This document shows, piece by piece, positions 15,888-23,389 of a DNA stretch of 26,162 nt. Positions within the stretch are counted from its first letter, which is position 1. Each line of letters begins with the position of its first letter. Source of the stretch: QHCA01 sp038237645. GTDB taxonomy: Bacteria > Actinomycetota > Actinomycetes > Mycobacteriales > QHCA01. The notes under the pieces are model-generated. The model had not been told where the DNA came from and did no database searches. It saw only the letters and a list, made by a program, of their open reading frames with translations. Location: the NCBI GenBank assembly GCA_038237645.1, contig JBBRYN010000051.1, forward strand, positions 1-26,162, written 5' to 3'. The translations under genes and the position numbers were made by a program.

Positions 15888-17387
15888 TCCCACTGCCACG
15901 GAGGTATGGACGGCGGAGAGCGTCCCCCAGAGCGCCGTGGACTCCGGCAGCGCCTCGAGCAAGTAGTACCACCAGTAGCCCCCACCACCGGAATACGAGT
16001 AGCCCATAGCGGCGGACTGATAGAGGGCGGCCACGGAAAGGCGGCCGGCGCTCAGCGGATCGGCCTTCGAACCCCACCACCAGGTGTGGCCGAGGTCGGC
16101 CGACCAGTAGCCGAGTTCGGTCAGCGTGATGCGTTGCGCCGGGAACGCGCGGTGCATGGCCGCCATGACCCGGTCGAACGCCGTACCCATCGGGTGGTCC
16201 TCCGCGTACAGCGACAGGCCCATGTCGTCGATGTTGGCCAGGGTCGATGCTGGAAGGTTGGCGGCGGCCCAGGTGAACATGGAGTCGGAGGCGTTGTCCT
16301 CGCCGAGCTGCCAGTACAACGTGAGCACCGTGCGGGCGGTCGTGTGCGACTTTACGTATGCCGCGGCGTATGCGACTTTGGCCGCGACGTTACCGCCGAG
16401 CCAACTGCCGTTCACCTCGTTGCCGACCTCCCACGCATCCACCGAGGGCAGCGTGCTGACATAGGACTGGACCCTGCTCTGCCATGCGGCAAGCGTCTGA
16501 CTGCTCATGTCGGAGGAGTCGAGGATCTCGCCAAGCACGCGGAGTCCCGCGCTGTGCGCCGCGCCGACCTCAGCCGCGTAGTACTTCGCCGATGACGTGC
16601 GATCGAACACGATCCGCACCCAGCCGTCGGCGGCATCGCCCGAGACGAGCCGGGACACCGTGCTCAGATCTGCGGCGCCCCCGCTGATGTCGTCGAAGGT
16701 GACACCGAACTGCGGCCGCAGGGCGTCACGATGCGCCCTCGCGTACTGCACGCCGGCTTCGGCAAGCAGCAGGACGTCTGCGTGGGCAGCCGCGTTCATC
16801 GCCTGCGCTCCGAGTGCGCCCTGCTGAGCTTCGTTGGCCGCGCTGTTCGCGGACGCGAGCCGGTTGTGGGCGGTGTTGTAGGCGGTGATGAATGCTGCCG
16901 AGGGCACGTACCACGGGCGGCTGGCCACCGACGCCTCCAGGCCTGCCACCAGTTGCCGACCAGCGAGGAGGTTGAATACGTAAGTGCCGCCTGACGTCGG
17001 CAGGTCGAGGATCAGATTCGAATAGCCATCTGTGGTGGGCCACGCCATCGCCAGGGAGCTCTTGACCCCGGGCAGCACCAGTGCCGGGTCCCCGCTCGCT
17101 CCCCCGGTGGAGAACAGCGGCCACATCCGAAGCACCTTGAGCGACACCGGGTCAACCAGAGTGTCGTTGTCGCCGGCCGTTCCCTTCCCGTTCTCCCGCA
17201 AGACCTTGAAGGCACTCCAAGGAAGCCGGTTCCCAGCCGTGTCATAGGCCCGGAACGTCAGCTGGGTCGTCGCCGCATCAGCGAGGGCGGGTCGTGCGAC
17301 AGCACCCACTGTCGCTGCCATGAGCGCAGCTGAAACCACCGCGACGGCGATGCCGAAGTGAGAGTGCGGGCAGGCAAATCGGGACAC
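15885..17387 (-). CDS. secreted glycoside hydrolase, clan A type TIM barrel
   Basis: The 500-residue secreted protein has a signal peptide of about 37 residues ending PALADA. A beta-rich N-terminal part spans ~40-150 and an Ala-rich helical stretch ~165-215. The C-terminal barrel has the two catalytic glutamates of clan-A retaining hydrolases: WEVGNEVNGSW (Glu324, acid/base) and TLTELGYW (Glu424, nucleophile). GH39- or GH5-like enzymes are the nearest types I recognise; the exact family is unresolved. I chose the GTG at 17387 because GAGGAG lies 7 nt upstream; an in-frame start at 17513 would bury the signal peptide. Converging tail-to-tail on the polysaccharide operon, it could trim or release that polymer, comparable to hydrolases in other exopolysaccharide loci. 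Confidence 0.8.
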   Translation of the reverse strand: MSRFACPHSHFGIAVAVVSAALMAATVGAVARPALADAATTQLTFRAYDTAGNRLPWSAFKVLRENGKGTAGDNDTLVDPVSLKVLRMWPLFSTGGASGDPALVLPGVKSSLAMAWPTTDGYSNLILDLPTSGGTYVFNLLAGRQLVAGLEASVASRPWYVPSAAFITAYNTAHNRLASANSAANEAQQGALGAQAMNAAAHADVLLLAEAGVQYARAHRDALRPQFGVTFDDISGGAADLSTVSRLVSGDAADGWVRIVFDRTSSAKYYAAEVGAAHSAGLRVLGEILDSSDMSSQTLAAWQSRVQSYVSTLPSVDAWEVGNEVNGSWLGGNVAAKVAYAAAYVKSHTTARTVLTLYWQLGEDNASDSMFTWAAANLPASTLANIDDMGLSLYAEDHPMGTAFDRVMAAMHRAFPAQRITLTELGYWSADLGHTWWWGSKADPLSAGRLSVAALYQSAAMGYSYSGGGGYWWYYLLEALPESTALWGTLSAVHTSVAVG

Positions 17388-17727
17388 GGCGCTACTCCTC
17401 GCATGGGCGGATCCCCCTGCATCGGCATGTTCTTCGCCTACCTGAGCCGACACGGGCCACCCACTACGGACCATCAGCCGGCTCCAACCCCTACCTCCGA
17501 GCGTGAGCAGCACCTTCGGCGCTTCTCGATCGCCCCCTGGCCGCCGCGACCGGGCCAGTGGGCGTCACTGATGGCGACGAGGTCTCACCCGCGAGGTCGT
17601 TTGCGGGCGGTATCCTGGGGTTCGATGGGACAAACGGAGATGGGCAAGCAGGTCGTAGCGTCGCCATGCCTCGTGACTCCGCGCGCCGCGGTAGCAGCCG
17701 TGAGAGCCTTCCGGTCACGGGGCTGGT
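17388..17727. other. divergent intergenic region with possible leaderless mini-ORF
   Basis: This region holds the promoters for the hydrolase (minus) and the capsid-like operon (plus). TATCCT (17611-17616) is a possible plus-strand -10. A 41-codon open frame starts with an ATG at 17625, 8 nt after that hexamer, as a leaderless transcript would, and its stop (17748-17750) overlaps the capsid-like gene start at 17728. GAGCCG/CGGCTC arms (about 17443 and 17480) could pair. No other gene is seen. Confidence 0.35.
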
Positions 17728-17750
17728 GTGTCGACCGTGTATCTCGGTGA
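17625..17750 (+). CDS. possible 41-residue leader peptide
   Basis: Short open frame (MGQTEMGKQVVAS and onward) overlapping the first 23 nt of the capsid-like gene. There is no Shine-Dalgarno, but a TATCCT hexamer at the right distance would allow leaderless translation. The capsid-like GTG itself has only a weak ribosome site, so coupling from this frame could matter. Composition gives no functional hint. It may be chance. Confidence 0.25.
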   Translation: MGQTEMGKQVVASPCLVTPRAAVAAVRAFRSRGWCVDRVSR

Positions 17751-19617
17751 CCCGAACGGGCCGTCCTTTCTCTTCGACCTGGCGGAAGTGGCCACCCGGG
17801 GACAGGAGGCCAGCGCTGCCGCCGAGCGGCTGAGCAGCTACCGGGAGAGGTGCGCAACCGAGAGCCGCGTTCCGTCGACGCGACACCGGACCGACGCCAT
17901 CCTCGCTCCGATCTGGATCAGCAAGGAGTTCAACCGGCTGTGCGCCGCGGCGCGCGTCACTACCGGCCTGATGCACTCCGTCGAACTCGTCGCCGGCGCG
18001 CACGGCAGCGTGATACCGGTGCCGCCGACTCGGCCGGTCAACGGCCAGCCGGCATCGGACCCAGGGGGACCAGGGGGACCAGGCCATCCGGCACCGTCGG
18101 CTGCCGAGCCTGCGGGCGGCGCCACCGCGGCGGTCACCAGCTACCTGAGCGCTCAGACCGTGTCCATGCGACTGCTCAAGCGCGCTCCCGTCAACCTGGA
18201 CCGCTCGATCCTGGCTGACCTGGCCGCGGGATATGTGGCCCAGCTCGATACCGCGGTGCTGACCGGCCGGTCGCCCGGCGCCCGCGGGCTGCTGGCGACC
18301 AAGGGCACCAACGCCGTCACCTATGCCGACCCGGGGCCGACGCCGGCGGGGCTCTACGCCATGCTGGCCGACGGGGTGCGGCGGGTCGGCCATCGCAGAC
18401 CGCCGGACTGCATCGTGATGCACCCGCGCCGCTGGGCATGGATCGTCGGGGAATGGGAGACCGCTGGGGGCGTGCCGCAGTCCGGCGGCACCCGTACCGT
18501 GTCCAGTGCCGCCCAGCCTGAGCCACCGTCAAACGCGCCGGGGGCCGTCGGCCTGCTGGTCGGGCTGCCGGTCTACCTGGACGAGAGCATTCCGACGAAC
18601 AGGGGCGCCGGCGAGAATGAGGACCAGATCGTCGTCGGTCGGTTCGCCGACGGGTTGCTGCTGGAGGGACCCCTCTGGGCGGAGTCCGAGCCCGATGTCA
18701 GCGCCGGATATGCGCAGGCCGATATCCGGGTCGGCAGGTTGGTCGCCTTCAGCTGGGCTCGGAATCCGGCAGCGTTCAGCATCGTCACCGGGTCAGGATT
18801 GGTCGCGCCCCGTCCGCCAACGCCGAGGCGCCCGCCGCCGACTCCGCCACCAGTGGCCTCGGTCGAGAGTCAAGTCGAACGGCAACCTGTCCCACTCCAG
18901 CCGGTCGAGGTCTCACCACCTGCTCCACCCGCGCCAGCTGCACAGCCGAGGGGATCGGCGCCGCGAGCGGCTCCGGTCACCCCCGCTCCGGTCACCCCCG
19001 CGTCGGTCGATCCCGCATCGGCGGAGCCAGCGCGCGACGAGGTCCAATCGGCGGGGCCGGGCCGATTCCCTGCTTCGGCGGATGTCGCGGCGCATCGCGA
19101 CGTGGCCGCTTGGGATGCCCCCGGCCTGGTGCGCCGGCTATTCCGGCACCGGGACGAGCTCGTCGGGATCGGAGAGGTCGCGGAGGTGGTCCTCGCCGAG
19201 GCACAGGAACGCGCCGGTGCCGAGGCGGGCTGCGTACTCCTGCCGGACGGGAGGGTGTGGCGGGTCAGCGCCAGTGCTGGGGCACGGTCGCTGGAAAACC
19301 GGCTGCTCCTGGAGGCGAAGCACTGGCTGGTCGAGGAGTTGGTCGGTCAGCGGCACGGCGTGGTCATGACGGACTCGGATATCGCCAGGTCGCGATTGGT
19401 CGGCGCGCCGTTGGCGCACTGGCGGCACCTCCTGGGTGTGCCGATCGGCGAGGTCGACGGAATGATCCTGCTGGCCCGCGAGACCACGGCCTTCGCGGAG
19501 CGCGATCTGACCGCCGTGGCGGGCGTGGCCGAGGAGGCCGGGCCGCTGTTGAGCTCGGCGCTCGACCTGCGACGGCTCGCCCGGGCGCTGGCCGATTACG
19601 CGGACGAGGAGGACTGA
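17728..19617 (+). CDS. HK97-fold capsid-like protein fused to a GAF-like domain
   Basis: The 629-residue protein has three parts. Residues ~1-360 read like an actinophage HK97-type major capsid protein: N-terminal helix, APIWISKEF (60-68), a spine-helix-like segment before LADLAAGYVAQLDTAVLTG (162-180), MHPRRWAWI (231-239), GLLVGLPVYLDESIP (275-289), then EDQIVVGRFAD, LLEGPLWAE and FSIVTGSGL near the end. The expected E-loop zone (~104-133) carries a Gly/Pro-rich insert. Residues ~361-450 are a Pro/Ala linker with PVTPA repeats. Residues ~470-620 resemble a GAF sensor domain (VVLAEAQERAGAEAGCVLL, then HLLGVPIGEVDGMILLARET). No portal, terminase or protease gene lies nearby, so it looks domesticated. 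The GTG start is the first after an in-frame stop at 17701. The decarboxylase gene follows after 2 nt. Confidence 0.8.
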   Translation: MSTVYLGDPNGPSFLFDLAEVATRGQEASAAAERLSSYRERCATESRVPSTRHRTDAILAPIWISKEFNRLCAAARVTTGLMHSVELVAGAHGSVIPVPPTRPVNGQPASDPGGPGGPGHPAPSAAEPAGGATAAVTSYLSAQTVSMRLLKRAPVNLDRSILADLAAGYVAQLDTAVLTGRSPGARGLLATKGTNAVTYADPGPTPAGLYAMLADGVRRVGHRRPPDCIVMHPRRWAWIVGEWETAGGVPQSGGTRTVSSAAQPEPPSNAPGAVGLLVGLPVYLDESIPTNRGAGENEDQIVVGRFADGLLLEGPLWAESEPDVSAGYAQADIRVGRLVAFSWARNPAAFSIVTGSGLVAPRPPTPRRPPPTPPPVASVESQVERQPVPLQPVEVSPPAPPAPAAQPRGSAPRAAPVTPAPVTPASVDPASAEPARDEVQSAGPGRFPASADVAAHRDVAAWDAPGLVRRLFRHRDELVGIGEVAEVVLAEAQERAGAEAGCVLLPDGRVWRVSASAGARSLENRLLLEAKHWLVEELVGQRHGVVMTDSDIARSRLVGAPLAHWRHLLGVPIGEVDGMILLARETTAFAERDLTAVAGVAEEAGPLLSSALDLRRLARALADYADEED

Positions 19618-19619
19618 GC

Positions 19620-20993
19620 GTGGACGACCTGCTGAAGCTGACCGCCGACCTTGCCATCGGGTTCTACGGCGGACTCCCCGGCCGGCCGGTAGGTACGCCG
19701 GCCGACCCGGCAGCCCTCCGGGCTTCCTTGGGCGGCCCGCTGCCGGACCGGTCGGTGCCCGACGCACAGGTCGTCACCGAACTTGCCGCGGCCGCCGATC
19801 CGGGCGTCGTGGCATCGGCCGGCCCGCGCTTCTTCGGGTTCGTCGTCGGTGGCAGCACACCGGCCGCCCTCGCCGCCGACTGGCTGAGCTCGGCGTGGGA
19901 TCAGAATGCCGGGCTGCACATCGCCGGGCCGGCCGTCGCGGTCATCGAGGACGTCGCGGCCGGGTGGCTGCTCGACCTGCTCGACCTGCCGCCGACGGCG
20001 TCGGTCGGCTACGTGACCGGTGCCACGATGGCCAACTTCACCTGCCTGGCCGCGGCCCGCCACTCCGTCCTGGCCAAGTCCGGCTGGGACGTCGAGCGCA
20101 ACGGCCTGTTCGGGGCGCCACCGTTGCGCGTCATCGTCGGCGCCGAGCGGCATGTGACGGTCGACGTCGCCCTGCGCTACCTGGGGATGGGGTCCGATCG
20201 GATTCACGTGGTGGAGGCCGACCCGCAGGGTGCGATGCTGACCGAGTCACTGGCGGCCGTACTCGAGTCCGGCGACGAGCCGGCGATCGTCTGCGCGCAG
20301 GCCGGCAACGTCAACACCGGCGCCGTCGATCCGCTGGCCGACATCGGCGACGTAGCCCACCAGCACGGTGCGTGGCTGCACGTCGACGGAGCCTTCGGGC
20401 TCTGGGCCGCGGCGAGCCCGGCTCTGCGGCCCCTGCTGGTCGGCTCGTCGGCGGCCGAGTCCTGGGCCACCGACGGCCACAAATGGCTCAACGTCCCGTA
20501 CGACAGCGGGCTGGCGATCGTCGCCGACCCGGAGGCGCACGCCGCCGCCATGGGCAAGACGGCCAGCTACCTGATCGGCGCGGCGGAGGGGCAGCGCGAC
20601 CCGTTCACCTGGACACCGGAGTCGTCGCGGCGCGCCCGGGGCGTGCCCATCTACGCGGCCCTGCGGGCGCTGGGCCGGGCCGGCGTCGCTGATCTCGTCG
20701 ACCGCTGTTGCGGGCTGGCGAGCCGCTTCGCGATCCGGCTCGGCCGGGTTGACGGGGTGGAGGTCCTCAACGAGGTCGTGCTCAACCAGGTCCTCGTACG
20801 TTTCTCCGATTCCGACGGGGTGACCCGCGACGTGGTCAGCCGGGTGCAGGCCGACGGGACCTGCTGGGTGGGGCCGACGACCTGGCGGGGGCGGGTCGCC
20901 ATGCGCATCTCGGTGTCGAACTGGTCGACCACCGAAGCCGACGTCGATCTGTCGGCGGAGGCGATCCTGCGGGTCTACGCCCGCGCAGGCTGA
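19620..20993 (+). CDS. PLP-dependent group II decarboxylase (aspartate/glutamate/aromatic type)
   Basis: The 457-residue fold-type I enzyme belongs to the pyridoxal-dependent decarboxylase family. Visible landmarks are FFGFVVGGSTPAALAADWL, the phosphate loop YVTGATMANF, the ring-stacking His178 (AERHVTVD), GNVNTGAVDP, Asp256 (HVDGAFGLW) and the Schiff-base Lys288 (TDGHKWLNVPYDSG). It should decarboxylate an amino acid or act on a related substrate; the substrate cannot be told. The GTG at 19620 follows the capsid-like stop by 2 nt, with AGGAGG (19607-19612) inside that gene, so translation is coupled. No extra N- or C-terminal tag resembling a known encapsulin targeting peptide is visible. 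It is not a cysteine desulfurase. A strong terminator follows. Confidence 0.9.
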   Translation: MDDLLKLTADLAIGFYGGLPGRPVGTPADPAALRASLGGPLPDRSVPDAQVVTELAAAADPGVVASAGPRFFGFVVGGSTPAALAADWLSSAWDQNAGLHIAGPAVAVIEDVAAGWLLDLLDLPPTASVGYVTGATMANFTCLAAARHSVLAKSGWDVERNGLFGAPPLRVIVGAERHVTVDVALRYLGMGSDRIHVVEADPQGAMLTESLAAVLESGDEPAIVCAQAGNVNTGAVDPLADIGDVAHQHGAWLHVDGAFGLWAAASPALRPLLVGSSAAESWATDGHKWLNVPYDSGLAIVADPEAHAAAMGKTASYLIGAAEGQRDPFTWTPESSRRARGVPIYAALRALGRAGVADLVDRCCGLASRFAIRLGRVDGVEVLNEVVLNQVLVRFSDSDGVTRDVVSRVQADGTCWVGPTTWRGRVAMRISVSNWSTTEADVDLSAEAILRVYARAG

Positions 20994-20999
20994 TCCGTA

Positions 21000-21043
21000 G
21001 CGTGCGTCAGGCCCCCGTCCGCTGACGAAGGCCTGACGCACGC
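21000..21043. terminator. strong bidirectional hairpin terminator
   Basis: A perfect 14-bp inverted repeat (GCGTGCGTCAGGCC at 21000-21013, its complement at 21030-21043) with a 16-nt loop lies between the stops of two convergent genes (decarboxylase, and the minus-strand secreted protein). No long T-tract is present, which is common in actinobacteria. Confidence 0.8.
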
Positions 21044-21051
21044 GGCCGGCG

Positions 21052-22233
21052 CTAGACGCAGGCGGCCGCCGGCGTACGGAACTTGCCGTAGTTCGAGTAC
21101 CAGCCGTGGATGCCGATGCTGGGACTCTGGTGGAAGAACCAGGACAGGAATGCCAACTCCTGTACGTGATAGGTCTTCGCACCCACCACGACCGGCTTGA
21201 TGGTGCCGCTCAGCGGGTCGCCGTTCTCCAGGTTGGCCTGGCAGCCGTTCACCTGGCCGATGTGGCCCCAGGGCTTGGTCGCGTTGTCGACGAACGGGTC
21301 GTCCATCCACTCGCCGACCTCGTGGGTCAGCACCGAGATGTCACTGGACCCGGTGAAGTCGCCGCTGTTGTCGTACATCGAGATGCCGTAGGTCTGCACC
21401 TTGCCGCCGGTGCCCGTGCTGCTGTAGGCGTTGTGGAAGCCGAGCACGCAGCAGTTCGCGGTGGTGTTGATGTATTCGACGACGTTCTCGGTGAGGAACA
21501 TCGGGAAGGTGGTGGAGTTGACCCCGGCCCCGGCCAGCCTGGGGATCAGGGTGTTCTGCAGGTAGCCGTCCAGCCAGTTGATCTCCACCGCGCCGAGTGT
21601 GCCGCAGGCGGCGCCGCCGGAAGCGCTGGCGCTCGCCGGTACGTTGATCGTCTGCACCGGCAGGACGTTCTTGCCGAGGAGCACGTGATAGCCGGGGTTG
21701 AGGGCGCCGGGCTTCGCGTACTTCCAGAAATTGGCTCGCTGGTAGGCGTCGACGTACTGCGTCGTGCCGACGCTGGTGCCGCCGAAGCTGAAGGGCTTGT
21801 TGACGAAGATCGGTGAGGCTGCCGTCCGCGCCGACGCGCTGGTGGCGTCACACGAGTCGCCCACGCTCGCGTCGTGGGTGCCGAGGCCACCCCCCAGGAC
21901 GATCTTCAACGGGATGAGCATGGTCTTGACGGTCGTGCTCCCGGCCCCCGCGAGCTGAGGGCTCTTGCCCGCCATCTTGTAGGAGAAGGTGGTGCCGTGA
22001 TCGTTGATGGTGGCGGCGAAGTTCGGGATGCTGTTGGGCACCGGTGCCGCAGCCAGCCGCAGATTGCTGTGCACTCCCACGTCGTACATCGGGCGCAGGT
22101 GCTGCGCGGCCGGCAGGGCGTTCGGGGAGGAGCCGGCGAGGGCGGGTGCAGCCGAGGCCGGCGTGCTGACCGCCAACCCCAACGCGCTGCCCAGCACCGC
22201 GGTGATCCCACCAGCGAGGACACGTCGAATCAT
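21052..22233 (-). CDS. secreted protein with HExxE...DDP putative metallopeptidase motif
   Basis: The 393-residue exported protein has a clear signal peptide (MIRRVLAGGITAVLG and onward, cleaved near ASA-AP at ~28). The mature protein is Ser/Thr/Gly-rich with several Cys that could form disulfides. The notable motif is LTHEVGEWMDDPF (302-314): His304 and Glu305 with Glu308 and Asp311/312. This resembles the HE-xx-E...DP pattern of some secreted zinc-peptidase-like proteins. WGHIGQVNGC follows and may complete the site. Catalytic function is inferred. The ATG at 22233 has an ideal AGGAGG 7 nt upstream; the longer in-frame reading has no ribosome site. A perfect TTGACA (minus strand, 22317-22312) may be its -35 box. 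Confidence 0.75.
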   Translation of the reverse strand: MIRRVLAGGITAVLGSALGLAVSTPASAAPALAGSSPNALPAAQHLRPMYDVGVHSNLRLAAAPVPNSIPNFAATINDHGTTFSYKMAGKSPQLAGAGSTTVKTMLIPLKIVLGGGLGTHDASVGDSCDATSASARTAASPIFVNKPFSFGGTSVGTTQYVDAYQRANFWKYAKPGALNPGYHVLLGKNVLPVQTINVPASASASGGAACGTLGAVEINWLDGYLQNTLIPRLAGAGVNSTTFPMFLTENVVEYINTTANCCVLGFHNAYSSTGTGGKVQTYGISMYDNSGDFTGSSDISVLTHEVGEWMDDPFVDNATKPWGHIGQVNGCQANLENGDPLSGTIKPVVVGAKTYHVQELAFLSWFFHQSPSIGIHGWYSNYGKFRTPAAACV

Positions 22234-22629
22234 TGAATCGCCTCCTGAAAAAGGGGAAAGATGGCTACGGCAGGCGCCGCCGCGAGCCATAGTTGCGTCG
22301 CCGACCGACCATGTCAATAACACCTTCGGTCGGATATCCCACAGCCAAACGGCCAATAACCCCACGACGGCAGGCGCCTCCCGAAAGCGAATGGCGTCCC
22401 TTGACGGCCCGTGATGTCCGACAGTCGACCTGGTGCACCGGCGGTGACGAACTCCGCGTGCCGTCGACAGAGTTGCGCGCGACGGGGTGGCTTGCGGCGC
22501 TGAGGCGGCGACGGACCGGTTTCCCCGGTCAGGCGCCTCGACCACGCTGCCCGCTGAGTGCTCGATACCGCCTGCCGCAATTACGTCCCGCTCAGGGCAC
22601 AAACCGGGGCGAATAAGTGCGTAGCCTGA
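22234..22629. other. intergenic region upstream of the secreted protein
   Basis: No gene is supported in these 396 nt. On the minus strand it holds a perfect TTGACA (22317-22312) with only a poor -10 at 17-20 bp. It also has an inverted repeat, ATGGCT (22261-22266)/AGCCAT (22285-22290), that would form a hairpin in the 5' leader of the minus-strand gene ending at 21052. Confidence 0.5.
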
Positions 22630-23121
22630 TCATCGGTAGTTGGTGAACTGCAGCGGAATGTCGAAGTCGCTGCCTTTCAGCAGCGCGATGACGTCCTGCA
22701 GGGCGTCCTTCTTCTTGGCGCTCACCCGTAGCTGATCGCCCTGGATCTGCGCCTGGACCCCCTTTGGTGCCTCGTCACGGATCCGCTTCGCGATGGCCTT
22801 CGCCTTCTCGGCGGCGATACCCTGGTTGATCTTGGCGTTGATCCGGTAGACCTTGCCGGACTGCTGGGGCTCGCCGGCGTCGAGCGCCTTCAGCGAGATG
22901 CCACGCTTGACGAGCTTCTCCCTGAACACCTCCAGCGCCGCCTTCAGGCGCTCCTCGGTGTCGGCCTGCAGGGTGACCGCCTCGTCGCCGGCCCACGAGA
23001 CGCTGGCGTTGACGCCGCGGAAGTCGAAGCGGGTGCCGAACTCCTTCGCTGCCTGGTTCAAGGCGTTGTCCACCTCCTGCCGGTCAACTTTGCTCACGAC
23101 GTCGAATGAGGGGTCGGCCAC
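22630..23121 (-). CDS. yajQ: YajQ-family nucleotide-binding protein
   Basis: The 163-residue cytosolic protein of the YajQ/UPF0234 family has two similar ferredoxin-like halves. Members bind nucleotides; one Xanthomonas member binds cyclic di-GMP. It starts ADPSFDVVSKVDRQEVDNAL, has the central FDFRGVNASVSW and GKVYRINAKINQGIAAEKAKAI, and ends LQFTNYR, all typical. I chose the GTG at 23121, which has AAGGAG 7 nt upstream and gives the usual length. An in-frame ATG at 23139 would add six residues before the conserved N-terminus. It is monocistronic and divergent from tRNA-Tyr. Confidence 0.95.
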   Translation of the reverse strand: MADPSFDVVSKVDRQEVDNALNQAAKEFGTRFDFRGVNASVSWAGDEAVTLQADTEERLKAALEVFREKLVKRGISLKALDAGEPQQSGKVYRINAKINQGIAAEKAKAIAKRIRDEAPKGVQAQIQGDQLRVSAKKKDALQDVIALLKGSDFDIPLQFTNYR

Positions 23122-23172
23122 CGTTGGGCTCCTTGTCACTAATCGGGTTCGAGCATCCCGCGGTTCACCGGC

Positions 23173-23178
23173 TATCCT
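23173..23178 (+). promoter_or_regulatory. candidate -10 box for tRNA-Tyr
   Basis: TATCCT lies about 37 nt before the mature tRNA 5' end, a reasonable leader length. The -35 region at the right spacing is poor, so this is tentative. Confidence 0.35.
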
Positions 23179-23214
23179 GCCTCCTGCGGCCGTTGTGACG
23201 TTCGGCAGCGCCTT

Positions 23215-23296
23215 GGCAGGTTGCCCGAGTGGCCAAAGGGAGCGGTCTGTAAAACCGCCGGCTCAGCCTACGTTGGTTCGAACCCAACACCTGCCA
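23215..23296 (+). tRNA. tRNA-Tyr (anticodon GTA)
   Basis: The 82-nt class II tRNA has a 7-bp acceptor stem, GGCAGGT (23215-23221) with ACCTGCC (23289-23295), and discriminator A23296. The anticodon stem GCGGT/ACCGC (23242-23246, 23254-23258) frames anticodon GTA at 23249-23251. A long variable arm follows (GGCTCAGCC region), then the T arm with GGTTCGAACCC. The 3' CCA is not encoded (CAC follows). The GTA anticodon reads both Tyr codons. It is the likely integration target of the decayed element to its right. Confidence 0.96.
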
Positions 23297-23305
23297 CACC
23301 ACCGA

Positions 23306-23347
23306 AAACGGCCCCTGACCAGCGCAAACGCGCCTCAGGGGCCGTTT
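23306..23347 (+). terminator. terminator downstream of tRNA-Tyr
   Basis: A perfect 13-bp inverted repeat (AAACGGCCCCTGA at 23306-23318, complement at 23335-23347) with a 16-nt loop. The arm ends in TTT, giving a short U-run. It begins 10 nt after the tRNA discriminator base. Confidence 0.88.
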
Positions 23348-23389
23348 CGCGTTGTCCGGCTGCGTCCGGCCGGAGCCGGCCGGCAACGG

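Noticed and set aside
17388..17520. Riboswitch upstream of the glycoside hydrolase gene (minus strand)
   Set aside because: GAGCCG/CGGCTC arms can pair, but I could not match any known aptamer's conserved core, including cyclic di-GMP and cyclic di-AMP classes.
17728..20993. Prophage or phage remnant
   Set aside because: Only the capsid-like gene is present; there is no portal, terminase, protease, tail or lysis gene, and it is fused and operonic with a metabolic enzyme. The integrase remnant is about 2.4 kb away beyond unrelated genes and belongs to the tRNA site.
19620..20993. Cysteine desulfurase cargo as in known family 2 encapsulins
   Set aside because: Motifs (HVDGAFG, DGHKW, YVTGATMANF) are those of group II amino acid decarboxylases, not of desulfurases.
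22293..22616. 107-residue plus-strand frame upstream of yajQ
   Set aside because: No ribosome site, biased Arg/Pro composition and overlap with the upstream region of the minus-strand secreted protein gene.
23215..23296. Second copy of the tRNA-Tyr 3' end as an att repeat inside the window
   Set aside because: I looked for the T-arm/acceptor sequence to the right and found no second copy before the window ends.
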